Of a stretch of 33,673 nucleotides of DNA, positions 26,430 to 33,555 are shown piece by piece. Each line of letters opens with the position of its first letter. The first letter of the stretch is position 1. A program made the position numbers and the translations under genes. Where the stretch lies: positions 1 to 33,673 of IMG/VR virus record IMGVR_UViG_3300047200_000148. One strand, written 5' to 3'. The DNA comes from a virus. The notes under the pieces were generated by a model. It saw only the letters and a list, made by a program, of their open reading frames with translations, did not search any database and was not told where the DNA came from.

Positions 26430-26456
26430 ACTACCTCTTAAAACGGAGTTGTCTTT

Positions 26457-26470
26457 TATTTATATAAATA
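26457..26470. promoter_or_regulatory. Palindromic back-to-back T4-type late promoters
   Basis: TATTTATATAAATA is a perfect 14-bp palindrome in the only divergent gap. It contains TATAAATA on the plus strand (26463-26470) and TATAAATA on the minus strand (26464-26457), each an exact T4 late -10 element, overlapping by two bases. Leftward, a start near 26451 gives a leader of about 20 nt with AGAGG before gp48. Rightward, a start 5-7 nt on falls at the ATG of gp4 (26476). Confidence 0.75.
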
Positions 26471-26475
26471 TATTG

Positions 26476-26919
26476 ATGAAAGCTTATAAAGGAATATTCT
26501 CGCCAGAAAATCCACAGAAGTACAAGGGAAATCCGACAAACATTATTTATCGTTCCCTTTGGGAAAAGAAAATGATGATTTATCTGGATAAGCACCCGTC
26601 TGTGATCTATTGGCAGAGTGAAGAACTGATTATACCTTATCGATCGCCAGTTGACGGAAGAGTACACAGATACTTTCCTGATTTCGTCGTGAAGGCTAAG
26701 AATAAGAAGGGAGTGATAGAAACTCTGGTAATAGAAATAAAGCCAAAGTCTCAAATGTCTCCTCCTAAATCAAAGAACAAAAAAGTATTGACGGAACAAA
26801 CAATAACGTATATGATCAATCAGGCGAAATGGGAAGCAGCACGCAAGTATTGCGCAGATAGAAAGTATCAATTCATAGTCATGAACGAGGATCACCTAGG
26901 AATCGAATATGGAAAATGA
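26476..26919 (+). CDS. 4: Head completion nuclease gp4
   Basis: 147 residues. It matches T4 gp4 (about 150): GNPTNIIYRSLWEKKMMIYL, then SEELIIPYRSPVDGRVHRYF, then PDFVVK, then VIEIKPKSQMSPPK. This is a PD-(D/E)xK nuclease fold with E30, D69, E87 and K89 as likely catalytic residues. gp4 completes the DNA-filled head before tail joining. A longer frame could begin at 26326, but family similarity starts at MKAYKG, and the longer version overlaps gp48. There is no Shine-Dalgarno site before the ATG at 26476; its mRNA may be leaderless. It overlaps the next gene by 11 nt. Confidence 0.93.
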   Translation: MKAYKGIFSPENPQKYKGNPTNIIYRSLWEKKMMIYLDKHPSVIYWQSEELIIPYRSPVDGRVHRYFPDFVVKAKNKKGVIETLVIEIKPKSQMSPPKSKNKKVLTEQTITYMINQAKWEAARKYCADRKYQFIVMNEDHLGIEYGK

Positions 26920-27544
26920 TACGCCTAATCCACTAAACTCTAAATCATTCTTCGATAAACTGAAGTTTAGAGTAACTACGTTCGCTGATATGTCGAAGAC
27001 TGCTCTTCAGAAGTATAAGCAGTATGCAACAAAGCTTCTGAAAAGAAACGTCTCTGGCAATGATGTAATGAATGACTCGTCCCGTCTTATCACGTCAATT
27101 CGTCCTCAGGACATTGGCAAGATGATTATGTATTACTATGATCCAAAGTTGAAGGACAAACTTCCATACTACGATAGATTCCCTCTGGTTATTCCACTTG
27201 AAATATATAAGGATGGCTTTCTAGGTCTGAACCTGCATTACTTGCCTCCAGAATATAGAGCAAGACTGATGGATTCGCTTTATGCTTCTGTTTATCCAAA
27301 GAAGAATACAATTACAGATTCAAAGAAGATTGCGATCACATACAGATTGCTTGCTCAGGTGTCTAGAAACAGACTGTTCGAACCATGCGTAAAGAGATAC
27401 TTGTATACACATCTTCGCTCTAGATTATTCGTCGTGCCACCAGAAGATTGGGATGTCGCTATATTTCTACCAACTCAAAGATTTAATAAGGCAAATGATG
27501 CAACCGTATGGGCTAGCTCATTGCAAAAGACGAGAGGAAGATAA
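26909..27544 (+). CDS. Conserved-type phage structural protein, function not recognised
   Basis: 211 residues, basic. The core PQDIGKMIMYYYDPKLKDKL, then PYYDRFPLVIPLEIYKDGFL, then GLNLHYLPPEYRARLMDSLY is the kind of motif found in proteins of T4-like phages near the head-completion and tail genes. I do not know a firm role. The N-terminal 45 residues are helical and Lys-rich; aromatic-rich strands follow and end with basic residues (LQKTRGR). It overlaps gp4 by 11 nt with AGGA 8 nt before its ATG, and TAATG couples it to the tube-fold gene. DNA-end or neck protein are possibilities, not shown. Confidence 0.7.
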   Translation: MENDTPNPLNSKSFFDKLKFRVTTFADMSKTALQKYKQYATKLLKRNVSGNDVMNDSSRLITSIRPQDIGKMIMYYYDPKLKDKLPYYDRFPLVIPLEIYKDGFLGLNLHYLPPEYRARLMDSLYASVYPKKNTITDSKKIAITYRLLAQVSRNRLFEPCVKRYLYTHLRSRLFVVPPEDWDVAIFLPTQRFNKANDATVWASSLQKTRGR

Positions 27545-28143
27545 TGTCATTCAGCGTTAATGATTTTATGTCGGAACTGAATAGACGTGGCGGTCCTATG
27601 AGGACCAATAGATTCAAAGTTGTATTTCCAGCTCCATTTGCTATGATAGGAACAGATTCGGGACAAGTAGGACGCACAATGGAATATTGGTGCGATTCTA
27701 TCAATTTTCCTGCGTACGGACTTGCAACACATGATGTCAAGAGATGGAGTTACGGTCCAACTGAAAAGAGACCGTTTGCTCCTCTATTCTCACAAATCCA
27801 ATGCACATTCGTCAATGATTCTAATAACTTGACGTGGGATTACTTCAATCGTTGGATTCAAAACATTATTCCACACGAAGCTGATCATGGAATTAATACT
27901 TCTCAAAACGGAGGAGTAGTATATGAACTTGCATACAAACAACAATACGCAACCGATGTTAACTTGATCGTCTATGATACAACTGGATTTCAAACAGTTA
28001 ATATCGTGATCAAAGAAGCTTTCCCTACAATGATTCCAGACATCCCGCTCGCGTGGGGTGACATGAATCGCATTTTCAGATTCTCAGTGATATTTGATTT
28101 TGTCGATTGGTACATTCAACCTAACGTATTACAAGCAGACTGA
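27544..28143 (+). CDS. Tail-tube-fold protein (gp54 or gp19 type)
   Basis: 199 residues. MSELNRRGGPMRTNRFKVVF, then CDSINFPAYGLATHDVKRWS, and FDFVDWYIQPNVLQ near the end follow the layout of T4-like tube proteins, in which an N-terminal strand RxNRFxVxF leads to a beta-barrel subunit that stacks into hexamers. Next to the tape measure and gp26-type chaperone, and with gp48 just across the divergent junction, the baseplate tube initiator gp54 is the better guess; a gp19 major tube protein, usually beside the sheath gene, is the alternative. Start ATG overlaps the previous stop (TAATG). Confidence 0.7.
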   Translation: MSFSVNDFMSELNRRGGPMRTNRFKVVFPAPFAMIGTDSGQVGRTMEYWCDSINFPAYGLATHDVKRWSYGPTEKRPFAPLFSQIQCTFVNDSNNLTWDYFNRWIQNIIPHEADHGINTSQNGGVVYELAYKQQYATDVNLIVYDTTGFQTVNIVIKEAFPTMIPDIPLAWGDMNRIFRFSVIFDFVDWYIQPNVLQAD

Positions 28144-28159
28144 CAGGAGATTATAGATT

Positions 28160-28879
28160 ATGGCACTACCAAAGATTCAACTACCATTTTTTGATGTTGT
28201 TATTCCCTCTACAGCAAAGAAGACGAAGATTCGTCCGATGACTGTTAAGGAAGAAAAGATTCTACTAATTGCTAAGCAAGCGAATACTCGTTCTGACCAA
28301 TTGAATGCGATCGCACAAGTAGTTCATAATTGTTTAGTAGATACTGCACTAAAAACGGAACTAATGCCTCTATTCGATATTGAGTATCTGTTCTTGAAGA
28401 TCAGACAGTTCTCTGTATCCAATATCGCTAAGGTGTCATACAAAGACAACGAAGATGAAAAGGTATATGACTTCTCAATCGATCTTGAAAAGGTAGAAGT
28501 AGATAAGTCTAAGCAAGTACCAGCTACATTCAATCTAACAGATGGCAAAGACGGAATCGTAATTGTTCTGAAGTATCCTTCTCTGACAGACTATAAGACG
28601 TACGATTCAATTGAAGATCCTTCTCAGCTAATTGAGACTATGTTGACTTGCTGCATTGAAAAGGTGTTTGAAGGTTCGTCTGCATTCAAGTTTGCTGATG
28701 CTACTCCAGATGAAAAGAAGGAATTCGTTCAGTCTATTCCATCTAAGTGTTATGCAGACATTCAGAAGTTCTTTGATGGAGAACCTCGCCTTTACTATAA
28801 GATCGAATATAAAAACTCTGCAGGAACGGCTCGAGAAATCGAACTGACTTCGTTAGAGGATTTTTTTACGTTTGCATGA
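28160..28879 (+). CDS. 26: Tail assembly chaperone, gp26-type (T4 baseplate family)
   Basis: 239 residues. KKTKIRPMTVKEEKILLIAK, then AIAQVVHNCLVDTALKTELM, then PLFDIEYLFLKIRQFSVSNI matches the family of T4 gp26 (T4_baseplate), a helical protein needed for hub and tape-measure assembly. It is followed by Lys/Asp-rich strands and EPRLYYKIEYKNSAGTAREI. The gene ends GAT TTT TTT ACG TTT GCA TGA. That contains T_TTT_TTT in the right register for a -1 shift into the next gene (see the slippery-site entry), as in lambda-type G/GT chaperones. Position just before the tape measure supports the chaperone role. Confidence 0.8.
   Translation: MALPKIQLPFFDVVIPSTAKKTKIRPMTVKEEKILLIAKQANTRSDQLNAIAQVVHNCLVDTALKTELMPLFDIEYLFLKIRQFSVSNIAKVSYKDNEDEKVYDFSIDLEKVEVDKSKQVPATFNLTDGKDGIVIVLKYPSLTDYKTYDSIEDPSQLIETMLTCCIEKVFEGSSAFKFADATPDEKKEFVQSIPSKCYADIQKFFDGEPRLYYKIEYKNSAGTAREIELTSLEDFFTFA
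28861..28867 (+). promoter_or_regulatory. T7 slippery heptamer, candidate -1 programmed frameshift
   Basis: Seven Ts lie in register T_TTT_TTT with the gp26-type frame, 10 nt before its stop codon at 28877-28879. A -1 slip continues TAC GTT TGC ATG AGT, which is the frame of the next gene with no stop between. AGAGGA lies immediately 5'. A short GAGT/ACTC hairpin (28877-28891 region) is the only downstream structure I see, so a strong stimulator is not evident. Confidence 0.6.
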
Positions 28880-29085
28880 GTCATAATACTCTACCAAACT
28901 ATTATAAGACGTCATTCTCTCTAACATATGATCATAAGCTAATTTCTATAACAGAATTAGAGAGAATGATTCCTTTCGAACGCGACTTATATGTTGATAT
29001 GCTCAAAGATGATATGGAACAAAAAGAAGAGCGCAGAAGACAGCAACAAGCAATCGACGACGTTCGAAACAGTAGGAGAAAGTAA
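28876..29085 (+). CDS. Small tail chaperone partner (gp51-like position), possible frameshift extension
   Basis: 69 residues from its own ATG, overlapping the previous stop as ATGA. Sequence YKTSFSLTYDHKLISITELE, then MIPFERDLYVDMLKDDMEQK, then a charged helical tail ERRRQQQAIDDVRNSRRK. The IPFERDLYV..L motif is of the kind found in the second chaperone frame (lambda T-like, T4 gp51-like) before tape measures. It reads as -1 relative to the upstream gene and can be fused to it at the T7 site, giving a protein of about 308 residues. Both products may be made. Function inferred from position and motif. Confidence 0.7.
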   Translation: MSHNTLPNYYKTSFSLTYDHKLISITELERMIPFERDLYVDMLKDDMEQKEERRRQQQAIDDVRNSRRK

Positions 29086-29087
29086 CG

Positions 29088-32000
29088 TTGGCTAAAATAC
29101 CAAGCGGTGCAAAATTCGGCAATCTAATTGGACAGGGATTGAAAAATGCTGCAGAGAACCTGCGCGCATCTGGTGTCAACTCTCTGTACAATGGACCGGC
29201 ACCTTCTCGTCCCGACACTTCTGTTACCGATAGGCAGCCAACTACTCCCCAAACTACTGACAATACTCCTGTATCATTCAAAGAAATGGTTACAGTTTCG
29301 GCTGTACAAGCTTTGTCAAGACAAGGTTTGTTGGGATCTTATCTTGCATCTAAGACTCGTACTGGAATCAAGTATCAGCAAGATGCAAAGAAAGACTTCG
29401 AAACTGTCAAAGAAGCTTTCGGAGCTGTTTCCAAAGACTTCTTAAAAACAAATGAAGAATTGAAGAAAGTAAGAACGGACATCTCTGCAACTCGTGATCG
29501 TGTGCAGAAGGTGGTTACTTCTGTCAATTCTGTTTTGAAGGGATATTCTAATCGACTTTCTGCAGTAGAAAGACGTTTGACTTCTCTTGAGTCTCGTCAG
29601 AAGACTGAGATGATGCGTAATCCATATACGCCTCCTCCTTCACTGATTCAGCCTAGAACTACACCACCTCCTCTTCCTGCTATGTCAACGACTGCAGCAG
29701 TAGCATCTGCTGTCGGTTCTGTTGCTTCGGCAGCAGGTAATATAGCTGCAGGGGCAGGTGGGATGGCAGCAATGTCTCGCTTCGGTAATCTATTGAAGAA
29801 GCCTCTTGTTGGTGCTCTCGGTATGACGGCTGGTAAGTTGGGGGCTCGATTGATTCCTGGAGTTGGTGCAGGATTAGCGCTTTATGGTGCATACTCTGGA
29901 TATCAGAAGTATGGACTGAAAGGTGCTGTAACTGGTGCTATTGGAATTGACGATCTAGTTCATGGAGGAGCACAAGCTTCTCCACAACGTCCTGCACACA
30001 TTAATCCTGGATTGAACTACAGATCTCCTCAGATATCTCCTGAAATTATATACGAAAGAATGCAGTTAGAACAACAGAAGTCTAGATTCCTGCAGTATGG
30101 TCAATTACCTCAAGGATTTGAATTTGCACCTGGATATAATGGAACACTAGGAAATCCTTCTAATGTTCGTGCTGGTGGAGCAATGCCTCTGTCAGGAACA
30201 GGAAGCTTTGGTGCTACTGGATTTAGTTCTGGTGGCAGATCTTCTATGCCACCTCCTTCTTATCTAGGAGGACCAAGATCATCAGCAGGTGGCGTTTCTT
30301 CGGCTGGATCGGCAAGAACGTCATATGCTCCATCTTCTTATACCCCTCCAGCAGCTTCGGCTGGGCCGCCTGCTGCTGCTTCATCTTCCCGTGGATGGAA
30401 TTCTAATGTAGGAAAATCTACTGTAGATATGCTGTCTTCTGGTTCAATTGATCGTTCTAGTTTTGACGATCAATTGAAAGATCCAAAAGTACGAAATGCA
30501 CTTGTTGCCCGAGTAAACATTGAAGTTGGTTCACAAGGCGCTCGCTCACAGCAAATGATGATCGAGTCTATTCTGAATAGAGCATCATCTCGTAAATTGT
30601 CAATTATGCAAGCTGTCAATAATCATGACGGCTATTATCCACAGAAAGACAATGACAAGTGGAAACAGCAAGCGCAAACGGCGCAGAGAAATGATCTGCA
30701 TGGATTGGTAGATGTTGTTCACAAGCAAGGTTCTGATATTTCAAAAGGAGCAACAGGAAACGCTTCGGGATCTGTAGGAGTAGGAAGACCAACTGCAGAA
30801 GCAGGAGGAGAACGCTACGGCAGAGAGCGCAGCGATGCGAAATGGAATCCTACATACAGAAATAGTGATACTGCAAGTCTTCCAGATCTTAAACTTGTTC
30901 CAAAAGAACTTTTAAATTCTGATGTGGCGAGCAGCAGACTACAAGGTATTTCAGGATCAGCTTCAAATGCAAAGGTCGCAGCAACTGGTCCCGGAGCTGG
31001 ACCTCCAGAGATTCACGATGCATCAAAGGAAGCTGGATTTGGCTTCTCTAAGGGTCGTTTGAATAAGGTGGAAGGTCTTGTTGTTCATCATACAGCAGGT
31101 GGTGGAAGCGAGAATTATAAAGGAACGATCAACACCTTTAAACAAAGAGGATATCCAGCTCACTATGTTATGGAGAGAGACGGACGCATTGTTCGTACGC
31201 TAGAACCTGGTGCTATGGGATGGCATACACAGAAGGGTGGATCTGGAACTGCTGGAGAAAGGGGTCTGGGATACTCCAATCGTAATACAGAAGGCATCGA
31301 AGTAATCGCGAAAGACAATAAGGATTGGACTCCTGCTCAGGTCGAAGCGATGAAGAGATTCCAAGTTTATCATGCTGATCAACACGGATACGATCCGCTA
31401 AGATCTACATTTGGACATGGCGAACTTAACAAAGGCAAGCAGGCTGACGAAGGAATGGCGTTTGTTTCGCAACTTCGTGAACCTGGTGCATATGATAAGT
31501 GGAAGTCGCAATATTCTGGAAGCAATGTTGATCTTCCTAAGATGGAACAACCCGGCGTTCTTCCAATGCCTCCACAACCTCCTTCTGCAAAACAAGTTGA
31601 GCAGAACGGAAAGGCAAGCTTTGGCAACGTCGTTGAAAGTCAAAACCAAGCAGGTGTGCGAAAGCTCCCTCTAAAGGACGAGTTAAAGGCATATCTAGAT
31701 TACGCAGCAAAGAAGTCTGGTGTTCAATATGAAGTTACTTCTGGTGGACAATCGCGCCGAACAGGAAGACCAGATAGAGCATCAAACCGTCATTCAGTTG
31801 ATACTCCTGGAATATATGGAGCTGCTGATGGTAAGATGTTTGTTATGGAGAATGGACAAAAGAGATATTTGTCTGTTAACAACAAAGAAGACCTTCCATT
31901 AATCCAAAACTTTACTAAGCATTTTGCATCTGTAGCTCCTTCTGCAGGTGTCGGTATGAATTATATGAGTAGAGGAACTGCTTCACAAGGTCAGCTGTTC

Positions 32001-33494
32001 CACTTTGGAGGACCGAATAAAGCAGGTGACCCTGCAGTTATGTACGAGGGTCGAGATCGAGCAGGTACTGCGTTCGACCACGGGCGCAAGATGTTTGGAT
32101 CTGATGAAACTAAGGCAGAATTCAACAAGTATCTTGCATCGCTAGAACCAAACAAAGCTGAATTCAAAGGATCGGCTGGATCTCAGCAAGATGGCAAGCC
32201 AGTTCAAGGTGGTGTAGCAACATCTCTTGAAAAGCCATATTCGCCAGCAGAAGTTGAAGGACTTGCAGCAAAGGGCAAGAAGTATGCTGAATATGATCCT
32301 TCACAGGCAGGTGCAGATGCTACTCGCATCGCACTTGAAAAGAAGGGAATCTCTGCAGTAGCATACAACAGAGGTATGGGAAATCCTGAGTGGGGAGAAT
32401 CACAGAAGTCTGCCAAGCAAGTTGTTTCTGAGATTGGACAATTGAAAGAAAAATATGTCCATCTAGATAACGCTGAGATGTTTAAAGGTGGCTCTGGAAT
32501 GAAGTATGAAGACTTCAAGTACATTGTCGACGAATCTCAGAAGATGGGTAAGACTGTTATTCCAAAGAACCCACACTTGAATGACTATCTAGAACGCTAT
32601 ATGAAAGAGCGTCCAGACTTTAAGCCTCCTTATGTTAACGTAGAAGACGTTGGAAAGCTTTCTAAACAGCAGTTCGATTCTCTTGCTAAGTTGAAGCAGC
32701 AGGGAGTCGATATCAATGGTCTTGATTGGAAGGGCAATGTAGGTTCAAAGACTGCGAAGGATAACCTAGACAGATTCTCCAAAGAACTAGGATCTGTCAC
32801 TGTTATGCAGGGTGGTGGAAGCCAGCCTCGATATGATGATAGAGGTGCAGAAACAATTGCAGGACCTGGCGCAACACAAGTTCAGCCAGCAGTTGCTTCT
32901 ATGCCAGCTGCTCCAACAACTTCTGACGTTGTTGGCAATATGCAGCAAGAACCTCCATCTCGTCTAGGTCAATTCTCACAGACTGTTCAGACGTTTGAGA
33001 ATCAAGCAAAGGCTGCGGATGCTTCTGTTGGACCTGCTGTTGCAGGAGTAGATAGATTAGGAACAATGGCTGCGACTGCTTCTAAAGTAGAACCAGCGCA
33101 ACAAGCTCCAGCATCATTTGTAGTTGCTGATCAAGATAATGCTAAGAAGATGTTTGATGGCGAAGCAATTCAGCCACCAGTTGCGGGTGCTCCAGCTCCT
33201 GCGATTGAACAACAAGCTGCATCTCCTTCATTGTCACCAGATCGTCCTGCTATTGCTGGTGGAGGAGCAAGTGAGCAGCAAGTAGAAACAAAGGCAGCAG
33301 AAGCTGGTGCACAAGCAGGTAAAGAATCTGCACAAAGCTCAGCAGACGTTCCTTCTTCATCTGGTGGTGGTCAATCTTCACAAGAATCTTCGGAAGAAGG
33401 TGGATCTGCTCCAAACTTCGGCAATCATCCTGAATCACAGGCACCTGAACAAGGATCTGGTGGTTATGGATCACACGGACGTTGTTACGTATAA
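29088..33494 (+). CDS. Tape-measure-position protein with peptidoglycan hydrolase domains
   Basis: 1468 residues; TTG start with AGGAG 9 nt upstream. Order: coiled coil (about 95-175); Ala/Gly-rich hydrophobic region 196-292, likely membrane-active, as in tape measures; Ser/Pro linker; a possible SleB-like segment about 465-545 (NIEVGSQGARSQQMMIESIL); an Amidase_2 domain about 650-805 (VVHHTAGGG, NTEGIEV, GHGELNKGKQADEG) with likely zinc ligands H667, H777 and D787 and catalytic E738; an M15-like peptidase about 860-1005 (RHSVDTPGIYGAAD, H902, D914, H972 in LFHFGG); an unassigned domain about 1050-1245; and a Ser/Gln/Gly tail. It directly follows the chaperone pair. It may measure tail length and cut cell wall during infection. 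Confidence 0.8.
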   Translation: MAKIPSGAKFGNLIGQGLKNAAENLRASGVNSLYNGPAPSRPDTSVTDRQPTTPQTTDNTPVSFKEMVTVSAVQALSRQGLLGSYLASKTRTGIKYQQDAKKDFETVKEAFGAVSKDFLKTNEELKKVRTDISATRDRVQKVVTSVNSVLKGYSNRLSAVERRLTSLESRQKTEMMRNPYTPPPSLIQPRTTPPPLPAMSTTAAVASAVGSVASAAGNIAAGAGGMAAMSRFGNLLKKPLVGALGMTAGKLGARLIPGVGAGLALYGAYSGYQKYGLKGAVTGAIGIDDLVHGGAQASPQRPAHINPGLNYRSPQISPEIIYERMQLEQQKSRFLQYGQLPQGFEFAPGYNGTLGNPSNVRAGGAMPLSGTGSFGATGFSSGGRSSMPPPSYLGGPRSSAGGVSSAGSARTSYAPSSYTPPAASAGPPAAASSSRGWNSNVGKSTVDMLSSGSIDRSSFDDQLKDPKVRNALVARVNIEVGSQGARSQQMMIESILNRASSRKLSIMQAVNNHDGYYPQKDNDKWKQQAQTAQRNDLHGLVDVVHKQGSDISKGATGNASGSVGVGRPTAEAGGERYGRERSDAKWNPTYRNSDTASLPDLKLVPKELLNSDVASSRLQGISGSASNAKVAATGPGAGPPEIHDASKEAGFGFSKGRLNKVEGLVVHHTAGGGSENYKGTINTFKQRGYPAHYVMERDGRIVRTLEPGAMGWHTQKGGSGTAGERGLGYSNRNTEGIEVIAKDNKDWTPAQVEAMKRFQVYHADQHGYDPLRSTFGHGELNKGKQADEGMAFVSQLREPGAYDKWKSQYSGSNVDLPKMEQPGVLPMPPQPPSAKQVEQNGKASFGNVVESQNQAGVRKLPLKDELKAYLDYAAKKSGVQYEVTSGGQSRRTGRPDRASNRHSVDTPGIYGAADGKMFVMENGQKRYLSVNNKEDLPLIQNFTKHFASVAPSAGVGMNYMSRGTASQGQLFHFGGPNKAGDPAVMYEGRDRAGTAFDHGRKMFGSDETKAEFNKYLASLEPNKAEFKGSAGSQQDGKPVQGGVATSLEKPYSPAEVEGLAAKGKKYAEYDPSQAGADATRIALEKKGISAVAYNRGMGNPEWGESQKSAKQVVSEIGQLKEKYVHLDNAEMFKGGSGMKYEDFKYIVDESQKMGKTVIPKNPHLNDYLERYMKERPDFKPPYVNVEDVGKLSKQQFDSLAKLKQQGVDINGLDWKGNVGSKTAKDNLDRFSKELGSVTVMQGGGSQPRYDDRGAETIAGPGATQVQPAVASMPAAPTTSDVVGNMQQEPPSRLGQFSQTVQTFENQAKAADASVGPAVAGVDRLGTMAATASKVEPAQQAPASFVVADQDNAKKMFDGEAIQPPVAGAPAPAIEQQAASPSLSPDRPAIAGGGASEQQVETKAAEAGAQAGKESAQSSADVPSSSGGGQSSQESSEEGGSAPNFGNHPESQAPEQGSGGYGSHGRCYV

Positions 33495-33499
33495 AAAAA

Positions 33500-33517
33500 G
33501 GGGGGCCGAAGCCCCCC
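33500..33517 (-). terminator. Rho-independent terminator with UUCG loop
   Basis: On the minus strand GGGGGGC-TTCG-GCCCCCC is followed by seven Ts (33499-33493): a 7-bp GC stem, a stable C(UUCG)G tetraloop and a U-run. It ends the minus-strand gene that enters from the right. On the plus strand no U-run follows, so it is not a classic terminator for the tape-measure transcript. Confidence 0.9.
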
Positions 33518-33525
33518 AGAGTTAA

Positions 33526-33541
33526 ACCGCTTGATGGCGGT
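33526..33541 (-). other. Short inverted repeat upstream of terminator
   Basis: ACCGC and GCGGT flank TTGATG, a 5-bp stem between the gp32-like stop and the main terminator. Weak alone; possibly a helper hairpin or mRNA end. Confidence 0.3.
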
Positions 33542-33555
33542 GTCTAGTAACAACA

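Noticed and set aside
26326-26475. Longer start for gp4 at 26326
   Set aside because: The extra 50 residues lie antisense to gp48 and across the promoter, have no similarity to gp4, and family similarity begins at MKAYKG (26476).
26431-26754. 107-residue minus-strand open frame opposite gp4
   Set aside because: It is antisense to a well-conserved nuclease gene, has no family features and would include the divergent promoter.
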